Positions 50,270 through 62,344 of a stretch of DNA of 64,000 nucleotides are shown here, in pieces. The notes beneath the pieces are model-generated. The model was not told the origin of the DNA and did not search any database. It was given only the letters and a program-made list of their open reading frames with translations. Positions within the stretch are counted from its first letter, which is position 1, and each line of letters opens with the position of its first letter. The stretch lies in the NCBI GenBank assembly GCA_028023455.1, contig JAQFVV010006200.1:877238-941237 (forward strand), written 5' to 3'. Source of the stretch: Epiperipatus broadwayi. Its lineage: Eukaryota > Onychophora > Udeonychophora > Euonychophora > Peripatidae. The translations under genes and the position numbers were made by a program.

Positions 50270-51640
50270 CACATACAGTAATCTATTTCTTTGCTCTATC
50301 TTTCCATGACACTAACAAATTTGCTTATTTTGTCATTTCATCTTATATGTGATCTCCTTCCAAGTCTTCTACAATCTCTTGAGATATGGTTTAAGATTTT
50401 GACCATCTATTTATTATTATCTCTTTTAGTAATATATCCACCTCAGTTTCAATCCCCACTCAAGCATTTTGCTTTCATATTATTTCCAGGATACATCTGA
50501 AATATTTGCACTGCTCTTCTGTTAAGTATAAATAAGAACTGGTAAAGGCAAATTTTTTTAAAAAAATTTAATTTATTTCTACCAAAAACATTCCATCCAA
50601 GTTTATTCTATGGCTATATTTGATCTATATTAATAATCTGAAGCAGTTTTATGGTTATTAATCTATATTGTTTTTTTCTAAAATAATCTAATGACTTAAA
50701 TCCACGTATTTTAATTCCATTAGCTTCCTATTGTAATCCATAAAACACTTATTTGTAAAACTGCTGTAAAATTGTTTTGGAGATTTAGAACAGTCTATCA
50801 TTTATCTTTATTAATGATAATCTTATTAATATCAAAATATACACTAATCACTATTGTTGCAATTTGATAAATACTCTTCAGGATATGATAATATACTGAG
50901 TTTATAGTTTGATGATTAATCACTGTGGAGATTATAAAATCAAATACATTTTTATAATCTACAAATCTAAAGTGCAATGGCACCTTATATTCCTTAAGAC
51001 TTTTTGTAACATCTCTCAATATTTAGAAGTGATCCATTGCGCTAAAAACATTTTTTAAATCCATTTTGTTATTTTGTTTGGTTTGAATTCAAAGTTCTTT
51101 ATCAGTGAGTTGGCACTACTGTATGGAGAGTTTTGCCTGTTTTGATAACAGTTATGAGCAAACATAAGAAACAGTGATCATATGATGAGTTGTAATTATC
51201 TTGGTAAAGATTTTGTACAGAATTTATCATCTTTCTTAAATTTCAATATTATTACTGCATTCATCCTATCTTTTGGAATATGTTTTTTGTTTAGATATTT
51301 GATATATAATTTTGCCACATAAATTTCTATTTCTTAATGTGTTTCTTTTAAGATATCAATAACAATTCCATCATTTTCTGGAACTTTTCCCTTCTTTATA
51401 GATTTAATTGCATATTTCACCTCTTCATTTAAGTGCAAAAGATGTAATAATTGTGTTTATTTTGTTTTCTTGTTCTTTATTACTATATAATTATTTATAT
51501 ACTCATTCACACATTTCATGATGTCCCTGGTTTAACAATAGTTTCATCTTCTTAATGATAAACCACTTTTCTTCCAATTTTGTGATGTTATTTTATATTT
51601 TTGAAACTATTTTTTTTTATAACTTCCCACGTTAATTTTC
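50270..51640 (-). pseudogene. RTE-clade retrotransposon relic
   Basis: On the minus strand, in order: HLNEEVKYAIKSIKKGKVPE and NDGIVIDILKE (the IKxLKKGKAPGxDGI block at the start of RTE reverse transcriptases), HIPKDRMNAVIILKFKKDDK (the IPxxWxxAxIxxxxKKGDK block), EYKVPLHFRFVDYKNVFDFI (motif A; about 50990-50931) and, far downstream near 50400-50300, RRLGRRSHIR-NDKI (the RGRPxTRWxDDI tail). The sequence between motif A and the tail is not recognisable. A family 2 repeat (51104-51186) is inserted between the second block and motif A. Stops and frameshifts make it inactive. Confidence 0.75.
51104..51186. repeat. Family 2 repeat, rearranged, inserted in an RTE relic
   Basis: The left half is the inverted end (GGCACTACTGTATGGAGAGT ... 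GCCTGTTTT). The right half is the other end in direct orientation (AGTTATGAGCAAACATAAGA ... GTGATCATATGATG). Relative to 21491-21686 one end is inverted. Confidence 0.6.
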
Positions 51641-51674
51641 AGCTATTTTTTCTTATATCATTATTAAAATAAAC

Positions 51675-52446
51675 TTAAATAATGAGCATGTTAATAGATC
51701 TAACAAATTTTATTGATAAATGCTGCAAGAGAAAGCATTTAAAATCTCTATTTAGAAACTATCCCCATTTCCAAACTGTTTTCAAGCTATTGGCTATCCT
51801 CAGTAAAGTGCTAGGATATTTTAGACATTAGATATAAAATACCAACTCAAAGCCAGCACTTATTTGATACTTAACTATAAAGTAAAAAATCTGAAATGTT
51901 TGGATGCCTCTATGTCTTCAAATCCAGCTAGCTAACTTAAATAGCTATATGGGCTTAAAAAATCTTTAGCCACACTATATATTCATAACTTTATCAATAT
52001 AACATCACTTAATATTTAAAAGCAAAACTATAATAGTAAATAAAATCAAGTCATACATCATGTGACTTAACTTGATAAGCTTGTAATTATAAATTAAAAT
52101 AATGAATTTGTTAATAACTCTAACAAGCTTTATCAATAAATCCACAAGAGAAAGCATTTAAAATTTCTGTCTAAAAATTATCTTCATCCCCAAACTGTTT
52201 TCAAGCTATTGGCTATCCTGAGTGAGTCAGATATAAAATACCAATTCAAAACCAGCATTTATTTGATACTTAACTATTAAGTAGAAGATATGAAATTTTT
52301 AGATATGTCTTCAAATTCAGCTATCTAAGCTATATGGGCCTGAAAAATCTTCAGCCATACCAATAGTCTTAACATAATATTGCTTAAGATTTAAAAGCAA
52401 AACTATAATAGTAAATAAACTCAAGTCAAACATCACCTGACTTAAC
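51675..52446 (-). mobile_element. 420-bp ribozyme repeat, tandem dimer
   Basis: Two direct copies in minus orientation. GAAAGCATTT occurs at 51731 and 52150, a period of 419 bp, and the matching continues through the Cys/Phe-coding-like words AAACTGTTTTCAAGCTATTG and CTTAACTAT. The hammerhead positions are decayed. The first keeps CTGAGGA (complement of 51797-51803) and GAAA (complement of 51780-51783) but has a mismatched first stem II pair and an inserted A in helix III. The second has CTCAGGA. Confidence 0.8.
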
Positions 52447-52790
52447 TGAAGATTTTTCAGACCCATGTAACTATTTAAGTTAGATAGTTGGATTTGAAAA
52501 CATATAGGTGTCTGAAAATTTCAGATTTCCTACTTAATAGTTAATTATCATATAAGTGCTGGCTTTGAATTGGTATTTTAAATCTAGTGTCTGAAATATC
52601 CTAACACATCACTGAGGAAAGCCAGTAGCTTGAAACTGGTTTGGGGATGGGGATAGTTTCTAGATACAGATTTTAAATGCTTTCTCTTGCAGCATTTATT
52701 GATAAAGCTTGTCAGAGCAGCATGCTCATTATTTTAGTTTATAATTACAAGTTTATCAAGTTAAGTCACATGATATAATCCTTTTACTAA
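52447..52790 (+). mobile_element. 420-bp ribozyme repeat, third copy, inverted to the dimer
   Basis: Starts TGAAGATTTTTCAGACCCAT and runs through GTGCTGGCTTTGAATTGGTA to the AGCATTTATTGATAAAGCTT end. It lies tail to tail with the minus-strand dimer. The ribozyme core is intact (see 52597-52655). Confidence 0.8.
52597..52655 (+). ncRNA. Hammerhead ribozyme, type I, minimal helix III
   Basis: CTGAGGA at 52612-52618; stem II AAGC (52619-52622) with GCTT (52628-52631), four perfect pairs around CAGTA; GAAA at 52632-52635; helix III AC/GT closed by TG; cleavage site after U52641 (GUU, usually slower than GUC). Helix I has three proximal pairs including one wobble, then an internal loop, then TATCC (52597-52601) with GGATA (52651-52655). 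The internal loop is where type I hammerheads make their tertiary contact. Confidence 0.65.
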
Positions 52791-55145
52791 ACTTAAAAAT
52801 AACACTCTTTCATATCAATCTATCCATTTTCATTTTTTCCTCAAAATCTTATAGGGGTAGTGCATTATTAATTAATATTTTATAGGGATGACACTTTACA
52901 TTAGCAGTGATTCTAACAAAGCCTCAATATAATCATCTTCACAATTTCAGATTACAATGTATATATAAATTATATTAATATCAACAATCATATAAACAAA
53001 TAGTGGCTCATAAATATGAAATACTGAGAATATTTAATAATGCTTCTGAAGCAATAATTATTAATATACTCATACAATAACTCTGATTTGTAAAGTATCC
53101 TTATAATGTACATATATAAAAATTATTATTTCAGAAATATTATTATGTATTTTCAGTGTTATAATTTTTAAAATTAATACAATTTATATCTGCATTGTGA
53201 TTAGTGTGAGGATAAGATCAAAACTTTATTCATTGTTAAGGTGATCTTCTCCCCCTCATGATAAATTGACAATTAATCTTTTACCTGTGTAAGAATTTGG
53301 GGACCATATAAAAATGGATTAATTTTTCATCTTGTTAATAAACTGATATAGGAGGGCATTATTTGCAAGTCTATTAAAATGACTAGGAAATTTGACTGTA
53401 AATGTATTCTAAATATACTCATACAAAAATTACTTCAGAAATATTACATGTATTCATATATACTCAGTGGTGTAATTTCAGTTTGCCATACCTGTTTGTA
53501 AGTAATACTTTGCTCGATTACATCATAACAAAAATGTAAAAAAATCCCCAAATTATTAATTTAAAAGTCTCTAAAAATCTTCTAATTATATACATATACA
53601 TTATATAGGTAAATGATGTAAACAATCTTTTAAGTACTCACTGCATGGAAAAGATTTCCCAAATAGTTGCTCTTAGATTTATCTTTCAAAATATAAATTT
53701 ATTCACTCTCCTTGTGTATTATCAAAAGATACATATCAAATTCTAGTTTACATTAAAATTATCATTAATATACATTAAATTCAAAGCTAGCAAAGTTAAA
53801 TGTGGAATGTAAAATGGGAATATAATTAATTTAACATAGATACAGAATTAGGCTGAAAGCATACACTTGTCAATGAGCGTATATGTCATGTATAAATTAC
53901 CATTAGGATTATCACGCATATACATTAAATTCAAATTTACATGGTTAGAAATTCAACTAGTTTTACATTGATATAACATTATTCTGAATGCATACAATTT
54001 ATTCGTTAATATTTAAATTGCAATAAAATTCATATTAATTACTCCTGAAAGTCATTAAGTTACCATCGATGGCATCTCCAGCTTTATTTCCCTTTTCCCA
54101 ATATAAGAGACAATATTCAGAAAGCTTACTAATTACTGGGTAATGAAGATTTTACTTAAATTCTATTCCTGTTTTACTCTTCAGTTAATAATAGCTAGAT
54201 GCTCGTTAACATTATGGTAGTTACCTGGAAAAAAATAATGTTATTGAAAAAAATCTCCGAATTTACTTGGCCTAGGTTTAAACTTAGGGTAGAGGAAAGG
54301 CAGCTGGATGAAAGCCCTTTGAAAACTTCTAGAATACATGAGACTTTTAAACTTAAGTTCCGATTTTTAGAGAAGAGTAAGTTTTTTTTTCCACTCTTGA
54401 TCAACACCAATTAGCAAAAAAAAATATAAAGTTTTATCAATTGTTTGTTTAATTTTTTCAAATAAATGCATAGAATAATAATAAAAATTAAGAAAAAAAA
54501 CATATTATGTAAATATAGTTAATTTATATAAATTAGAAAGCAGTAAGTGTTTGCAAAAGAATAAAATTAAAGAAATGAATACTAAAGAAAAATAATATCC
54601 TTAATATTATAAAATAAACAACCCCCATTTCCAACTGAAGAATTAAATATGTCTTCATTAATAAATAAAAATTGAAACAAATGTATAATATGGTTAAATT
54701 TAGGTTAAGTCATTAATAAATGGTGCTTTCCTTATATTATACACTTTTCAAAAAATATACTGAGACAAATATATGCATATGAGTAAATATAAACATATGT
54801 ATATAATATTAATAAAAGAAGACAATAAAATCTGTTCATGTTAAGGAATCCATATCTTATTCATTCAATTATATTATATTTATAATAATACTCAGTCTTT
54901 AAATAATCTGTCAACAAGACTAAATTTTCTTCAATATTTCTTTGCAAAGAAATATTTATAAATTAAAAAAGTGGTCATCTTCAATTTATATTTTAAGGAT
55001 TAATAAATAGAAATACATTATTTTGTATAAATAATTTATGAGATTTACATTTAAGCATAAAAATTTGGCCACTGTGATTAATTAAATTTGATTTTAAAAA
55101 ACAATTATTAGTTGCAATCAAATAACTCTTTGAGTCAATGAGTAT
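52791..55145. other. AT-rich spacer; imperfect repeats near 53.7-54.0 kb
   Basis: Two loosely similar segments (about 53745-53880 and 53890-54010) share ATACATTAAATTCAAA and a GCATACA word, suggesting an old tandem duplication of about 140 bp. No clear gene. Confidence 0.4.
54185..54377 (+). other. Weak candidate exon
   Basis: A good 3' splice-site-like tract (TTCCTGTTTTACTCTTCAG, ending 54184) and a GTAAGT-like donor at 54378 bound 193 bp of higher complexity that is open on both strands. The frame from 54199 is open through the donor, but a TAG precedes it. No homology is recognised and no neighbouring exon was found, so this may be chance. Confidence 0.15.
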
Positions 55146-55149
55146 GAGA

Positions 55150-55265
55150 TTGGAAAACCCTAGGTGGAATCTTTCTCATTTGTTAGCAAGTGCATGTTTG
55201 AATGGCTTTTTTTGCTCACATTCCTGAGTCTGATATTCTGCCACTACATGAAGTAACACGGGGCT
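55150..55265 (-). mobile_element. SINE family B, decayed copy
   Basis: The minus strand reads TTCATGTAGTGGCAGAATAT, CAGACTCAGGAATGTGAGC, then CATTCAAACATGCAC, in the same order as the copies at 32.4 and 33.9 kb. Confidence 0.4.
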
Positions 55266-55331
55266 TCATTTATTAGTAATCATCAAAATGGGAAGTTTTT
55301 CACTTAAATTATAACCAAATAATAAAAGTCA

Positions 55332-55544
55332 TATATAACAGCTAATATAAATATATATTAATCATACATAAAAAGTCTTTTTCAGCACATGGTTTCATGC
55401 CTTTTCCAAATGTTAATCAACTATCTATAATAATTATTTAACATTAAAATAGATGATTAACATTTGAAAAGGGCATAAAACCATGTGCTGAAAAAGGCTT
55501 TTTATATATGCTTAATATATCTTAATATTAGCTGCTGTATATGA
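55332..55544. repeat. Fold-back (hairpin) element
   Basis: Arms of about 95 bp (55332-55425 and 55449-55544) with few mismatches, for example CAGCACATGGTTTCATGCC against GGGCATAAAACCATGTGCTG, and a loop of about 23 bp. A half copy lies at 48913-48990. No coding capacity. Confidence 0.8.
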
Positions 55545-55559
55545 TTTTTTATTATGTTA

Positions 55560-57325
55560 TAATTTGATAGTAATATTTCTTAAATGAAATCAATGTGGAC
55601 TCGCTTTCTCGATCCTAACTGTGCTTTATAAACAGGATTTATGTTCTTAGTCAAAACAGGAAAAAACAATAGAGATATTTTTTTCCATAACTTTCATTTA
55701 TGTTTTTTGTTTAGTTTTTTGAATGACTTAATATGAATATCTATTTAGTAAAATAATGATATAAAACAATGGTGCACAATCTGTTTAAAATTTGATGTCA
55801 TCTATTATTTGTTTTTACTATGCCTAAATTATAAGTATGAATATGTAAGGATATTCATAATAAAATTATATTAGTTTTAATTAATATACAAATTTATATT
55901 TCATAATATTTTAATATTAAGCATATATGATTTGGAATGACATTTTTGAAACAAATCATTTGCTTACCAAAAAAAAAATTATGATTGACTATTTATTTTC
56001 ATGTGATTTTTATCTATTTTTAAAAATTAAATTCTTTAAAAACAATTTGCCATTATCCAAAATTTAAAGGAATTTCTTAAAAATGTCATGACCCCCAACA
56101 ATTTTTATACAACCTTGAGAATCACAATCTATGGGTAGTACACCAATGAAATATTGATATGGATAACAGATGAACAAACTACTACCATAAATTAAGTTAA
56201 TAAAACTATATGAAAACTAAGAGTCAAAGATCAAATGCTACAAAGAGATACTTTTATCAGAATATGTAAATGCTGCGCACTATACATTCAACATATGATA
56301 TTATAGTCATTCTTGCCAATGCAATTACATTTCAGCTACAAAAATAACTTCTTAATGAGTAAAGGTTTTTCTTTTTTAATTTTTTTATTGAAAAAAAAAA
56401 AAGAGAAGAGGATGAAATCAATATGAACATTTGAAATGGGCACTTTATGCTACAATGTGTTAATTACTTGAGAATTTGAATGTCACATAACATGGAATCA
56501 AATGATTATAAAAATGTTTATTAATATAGTGCATTTATCTTATATATGTCTTTAAAAACAGATTTGTTCAGTTGATAATATGAACAAAGGTTTAAATTCA
56601 ATATGTCGCACATTAAATAATAGCAATTGAAAAAAAAGTAGTATTAAATCTAAAAATATAATTGTAGATCATGTATAAGTTCATTAATATAAATAAATAT
56701 ATATAAAACATTGAACAAGCCCATCAATTATATATATATTCCATCTTTATTGTTAAAAGGAGGTTGCCTTGACAACGGTTTGAAATTAATGATTGTTATT
56801 AATATTGGGATTGTCTAAGTGTTGAATGGTTTTTAATGATATATATATATATAAATGATATGCTTTGTAGGTTTATCAGTGTATGATTTTGATTATGAAT
56901 ATACCAATGTTTAAGCTTGATCACACAAGCCATCATCTGGGTGAGGAATAGAACAATAGAAAAAATTATAAAATTGAAAAATAAAAATCAGAAAATCTTC
57001 AGAGTAATGTGTTTTTTAAAAAAAAAAATTCCAAATAGGAAGAAGTTTGCATGTGTCATCATGTTTATTGATACAATTTGGTCTTTTTAATATTTAATGG
57101 CTTCTCTGATCTTACATTGGTAGAGAGTGTCACATCAGAACAAGATCTTGGTATAAGAGAAATAAATATTGTCACCTGAATGCATAGCATGAAGTGAAAG
57201 TGTTGATAATGATGAGTTTTGATTAACTGCATTAGCATATGTATCATATATATCTGTAACCAGTGAAAATCTTGGTGACTTTGTATCAACACCCACACAC
57301 ACATATATATATAAACTATTATATA
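55560..57325. other. AT-rich spacer with a PLE-like terminal motif
   Basis: No gene. On the minus strand 56940-56905 reads CAGATGATG, GCTTG, loop TGTGAT, CAAGC, TTAAACATTGG: a perfect 5-bp stem in the PLE/hammerhead layout, but the core is mutated (AGATGA for CTGATGA, TTAAA for GAAA). The 79-codon minus frame at 57065-57304 is unassigned. Confidence 0.45.
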
Positions 57326-57330
57326 ATATG

Positions 57331-57533
57331 TAATAAATTATATTCTACCAAAGTAGGAAGACAATTATCAACTATTGCAATAATAAATCTTTAGTACAAA
57401 ACAATATTTGTTACTTTTTTATGCTGTATCAGAAGTCTAGCTCAGCAAAGTAACAAATATTGTTTTCTACCAAAGATTTATTATGATAATAATTGATAAT
57501 TGTCTACATACTCTGGTAGAATATATTTTATTA
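57331..57533. repeat. Fold-back (hairpin) element
   Basis: Arms 57331-57414 and 57450-57533 are inverted copies (ATTCTACCAAAGTAGG ... ACAATATTTGTTAC against GTAACAAATATTGT ... CTCTGGTAGAAT), with a 35-bp loop. Flanks are TA-rich on both sides, consistent with a MITE inserted in TA repeats. Confidence 0.8.
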
Positions 57534-59748
57534 TATATATGCACACATATAGAGAAACACATTATCTTATAAATGTTCAGCTAAATAAACTAAAGTAACA
57601 ACCATAATGTAAGATAGAAAGATTAAGTATACAATGGCAGATAAATGAATAAAAAAATATATACAACAGATATTGGAAGGCAAATGTTCAAAGAATAATT
57701 ATAATGAAATAAATTGTTTTTAATAAATCCATAAATCAATAGATAAAAAAGTAGGTAAAATTATTACAATAAATTATGTCATTATTATGAAAATGAATCT
57801 GTCAAACAATAGATGATAATATGTAGTGAATGTCAAATTGTAAACACTATTGAGTTTATACAATATATTTTATATAAAACATATATGATTTTAATTAAAA
57901 CAACAATAACAATAAAAAAAAAAAACATTTTCTTTTCATATCTATCATTTTGTTAACTTTCTGCGAAATTACAATGATTATGTAGTTAATTATTTAAAAA
58001 ATTTGAAAGTTTATTATAATGATTACTTGAATCGTGATTTTTTAAACATGAAAATAAATCAAGTTTGCAAATATTTTATAACTATATATCATAACAGTTA
58101 TATATATATATCAACATTATATTAGAACTAAGACTAATCAAACCTATATTAACCAATTTTCAAATAAGCTAATTCTTATATATATACTGTATATGTAATA
58201 TATTCAAGTTGTTTTTTTTTTAGTTTGTCAGTTCATCTCTCAGATAGATCAATTCAGCCATATCGCAAATATCCACCAATCACAAATTCAGACCACCCTC
58301 TCCCATTATGCATGCATTTCATGAACCATATTCACTCAACAGGTGGGCTAAAAGTAAATCTTCATACCCTTATTGAGTTCCATATTTTGCTATTATATTA
58401 CTTTGACATGTATATGGTGTGTATGTACATATATATTCGACCCATTATGTAACAATACTCTATATGCAATTATAAAAATGCTCTTTAATCAGAGAAAATA
58501 TAAACAACATTAAATATATTCTTAAAGCATTTTCTGTGCAGAAGAGCATCATTTTCAAAGGCAATTATTATGTTGTTAAAAATGCAATAGCAAATACTTC
58601 TATTTTTAATTATACATTTTCTAAAATGTTAACAACTTATTCATTTTTCAGTCTGCATTATTAATAAAGCATGCTTCTCTTATTTTCCAACTTCAGTTAT
58701 TATGCTTTCAGAAAACAATCTTTGCTTTTTAGGTTGAAAAAAATGACTGAATATTTCTTCACATTTTAAAAATATAGATGAAATGATAGGATCTTTTGTG
58801 GTTTTATTATCAAGATATATATGTTGTTTTATCCTTATACTAATATTAGCTCTTTATTTACCATAGCAAATATAAGAGCAATTTTCCCCAAAACTCAATT
58901 GTGAAAACAATCTATGAACGTTATCTGTAATCAATTTATTTTTACTAGTATTAATTAAGTGATTTTACTCATTGATGAACTGAAACTCACATTATAATTT
59001 TTTTTATTTAATTTCTTCATCCTTGTTGAAAGTGAAGATGTATATGGTAGAACCATTCAAATTTTATTTGTAATAATTATATTTTTATTCAGTTTTAACT
59101 TTTTTTATATATAAAATGTAATTACATACTTAAGCAGTATATACTTTTATGATCATTTACTACTAACTCGACAATGTAAATTAACAGAATTTCTCTTATC
59201 AGCTTCAAATTTGCACAAATTTATTTTCTGATGTAATATTTGTAATATGATTTTATTAACGATTTAGTGTTAATGAAATATTTGTTATTAATAGGTTTTA
59301 TTTTTATAATATATTCTAATGTGTTACTATTTCTTTTAACTAACAAATTTAATGTACCGAATGCATTTTCAATTATCATTTTCTCTTGTTTACTTTAAGT
59401 GTGGGTCATTATTCAATTTGTTCAACATACCTGAAATTATTTCCAATGAAATGCATATAAAAGCATCAAATAAATATATCATTATTCAAAATGGATTGAG
59501 CTACTTTTTTGTTAACATCATTCATTCCTAAAGTATAAATTATAACCACTTACTGTAATTCCCATTGGCCAGGATTTTGGCCATTAAATATTGTAATATC
59601 CTGAATAATCCAATTGAAAAATGTGAATAATAAAGTCTTTCTTCATCTATGTTTTTTGTAATTAATAATGCATAAATTATTTTAATAAAAAATAATGATC
59701 CATAGATCTATATAATTTACAATTCTCAAACTTTTCAGATCATCACTT
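57534..59748. other. AT-rich spacer
   Basis: No firm feature. At 58200-58224 a T-rich tract ending in AG precedes a 75-codon frame (58225-58452) of above-average complexity, but no domain or donor site supports an exon. Confidence 0.45.
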
Positions 59749-59811
59749 CATTTTGTCTCAAAATATACCCATTTTGTCCCAAAATATACCCATTTTGTCC
59801 CAAAATATACC
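59749..59811 (+). repeat. 21-bp tandem repeat, three copies
   Basis: Unit CATTTTGTCCCAAAATATACC; the first copy has one substitution (CTC for CCC). It is preceded and followed by plain AT-rich DNA. Confidence 0.9.
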
Positions 59812-61385
59812 CAGTCCCCTTCTTTGCTAAAAACATTTTTGTTAAAAATTGTTACTTTTTTAAAAATTAAAAAAATATTTGCAACTGAATTTTAAAAAAA
59901 ATATTGTTAATTTAATCAATAACAAAAATTTATTTTAATATAATTTTTTAAAAAAAGTACACATATAATAAAAAAATAATATGTGAGAAAATCTAAAAAC
60001 ATTACTTTCATCTTTTTGACATGATATGCATTGTAACAACAAAAATGTGACTGTAAGAATAAATATGTAATAACAAATTACATTGAAATCTAACAGTATC
60101 TAAATATTACTTGAATATGCATACAAAAAATTTAAATATAAAAAATTAACTGAAAAAAAATTGAAAGTTAAAACAATTTGAAAAAACACGCATTGTTTTG
60201 AGGTAATAATTTTTGCTCAATATGGTATCATCAATTTTATAATATTTAGCATGAAGTTTGAATTTGAGGAAGAATTACTAACTTGTTAATATTAGATTCA
60301 ATACCCATAGGCTAAAATCATAAATCTCAGCATTCCAAAATTTGCATACATTTTTTTGTTGGGTTACAATTTGTGATGACAACATTAAATCATATTCAAC
60401 TAAATATGATGTTAAAAATAAATTTTTTAACAATAAGGCTGCAATATAAAATAATGTTTTGAAATTTTCTTTTAAAACCAAAATTTTTAAATTTTGGTTT
60501 CAGTATAATATCATTTTGTATCACAATAAGTTCATTCTCATTAAAATGTTCATTAATATTTCCAATATTTATATACAGGTGATTATTCAATCTGAAACTT
60601 CCAAATTCTTTCTACCATATTTTCACACAATTTTTGTAAATGATTCACAAAAATCAATAGTATATTATCAGCTATTTAATTTTTGTTTTTCTATTTCCAT
60701 CAAATTTCAAACAACATAATTCATATTGTCCTAAGTAATATTTAAAAAGTATTAATTTTGACATAGATATAGATATTTGAAATGTGCTTTAATAAGAATT
60801 ATGTTTATCTTTAAACTATATATTTATTTTGCTATTTAGATTACTGTATTTTTGAAACCATTCCTTGTGATTCTAAAATATTTCACAATAGTATCAAAAA
60901 AAATCCTAAAATCATTTAAGCAATTGTTCTTTCATAGCCAATGAATTTCAAAGATAATATCTTTATCATTTTTAGAACGAAGTTTTCAAAAAAAGATGAT
61001 CTTTGAGAAAGTGTGATTTAATTTTGTTTATAGTAGTGATGACTGTAGTTTCTAAAAAAATTATGTAATTAATCAATCAATTAATTGCACAATTAAGTTT
61101 CTTCACAGCTAAATGTTAGTGATGAATGATACAAAGAGCAGTAATAATATTCAGTACGACCTTTTAAAAATGAAATGTAAAATCCGAATAGTGATTTATT
61201 GTTAAATGGAGATCTATCAATTGCACATGGCAATTACATTTGAAACTATAATTTCTTTTCCTTAAAATTTTTTTTCCATAGCATGAAATAAAGACTCATC
61301 TTGTATACAATTTCCAAATATTTTGAAGGTGATATATATATAAATAAGCATTATCTGGTAATCTTGAGTTATTGTGTGTGATTTT
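59812..61385. other. AT-rich spacer
   Basis: Nothing recognised. Overlapping frames at 60278-60719 on both strands are low-complexity Asn/Ile/Phe/Lys sequence. Confidence 0.5.
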
Positions 61386-61437
61386 CATTATTTATTAAAA
61401 GTCATATGATACATTATTTATTAAAAGTCATATGATA
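61386..61437 (+). repeat. 26-bp tandem duplication
   Basis: CATTATTTATTAAAAGTCAT plus ATGATA occurs twice in a row without change. Confidence 0.9.
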
Positions 61438-61773
61438 CATTTCCTGTAGTTTCAACCATTTTGTCTATTTACCTTTGTACTGTGATATTAGAAAGTGGAA
61501 ATGGCTCTTATTATATGGTGTGGTGATTTATGTAAACATTGTACCAAGTATTTTAGAAATTTTAGGTAAAATTGAATCTTCACTACTGGTGTGAAGTTTT
61601 TCTGATTTAATAATTACATATGAGATATTATAGAAGGCATATACTTTATTGCAAAAAGAACACATTTATTTGATAATGTAAGTAAGTCATAGCTCAAATT
61701 TTTTACAAAGTTTTATTTTTATTCACTTATCTGGCTGGATCACTTTAAACATTCTAGTAGATTAGCTTTCACG

Positions 61774-61810
61774 GCCTCATTTAAAATCCCCCCCCCCCCC
61801 CAAATGAGGC
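61774..61810. repeat. 9-bp hairpin around a C14 run
   Basis: GCCTCATTT (61774-61782) and AAATGAGGC (61802-61810) are perfect inverted copies; the 19-nt loop holds 14 consecutive C (61788-61801). Very unusual in this AT-rich setting. Confidence 0.9.
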
Positions 61811-62230
61811 ACATTGATAATTGATTATTTTTAATATTGTAAAAAAAAAAAAAACATATTTCATTTATTTCATACAATACTGTATTTTTTCGCTGACTTT
61901 TATGTTTGATATTATTTTTTCTTTAAAAAAATAGTTATAATAAATAAAGTAAATTATAGTTCATTACTACGTCATTTGATAATATATATATTGAATTTAA
62001 ATCATGTTCTTATTTTAATACACGAACATGTAATGTGCAGAAAATTCATAATGCATGCAATATTTTAAAATAACAAATAGGTAAACAAAAAAGAAACAAA
62101 TTATGTTTTTTGTTTTTTTTTTTAATTTAAGACTAAGTTTAATATTAATAAAACAAAACGATTCTAATTTCTAGCCATTTATGAATCCAGTCTGCTTAAG
62201 ATAACTTAACTCAATGCACATGCACACATG

Positions 62231-62278
62231 TGTAAATAGTTGCCAAATTGTATTTGTAAATAGTTGCCAAATTATATT
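62231..62278 (+). repeat. 24-bp tandem duplication
   Basis: TGTAAATAGTTGCCAAATTG-type unit twice (starts 62231 and 62255), with one substitution. Confidence 0.85.
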
Positions 62279-62344
62279 TGAAAATTCATTGTAATTCACT
62301 TTAACATTATAATACAGTATTCTATAACAATTGTGCTGGCTCTG

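Noticed and set aside
50291-50500. 69-codon hydrophobic plus frame
   Set aside because: Antisense to the tail of the minus-strand RTE relic.
58200-58452. Exon with acceptor at 58224
   Set aside because: The T run before AG is common in this DNA; no donor, homology or codon signal follows.
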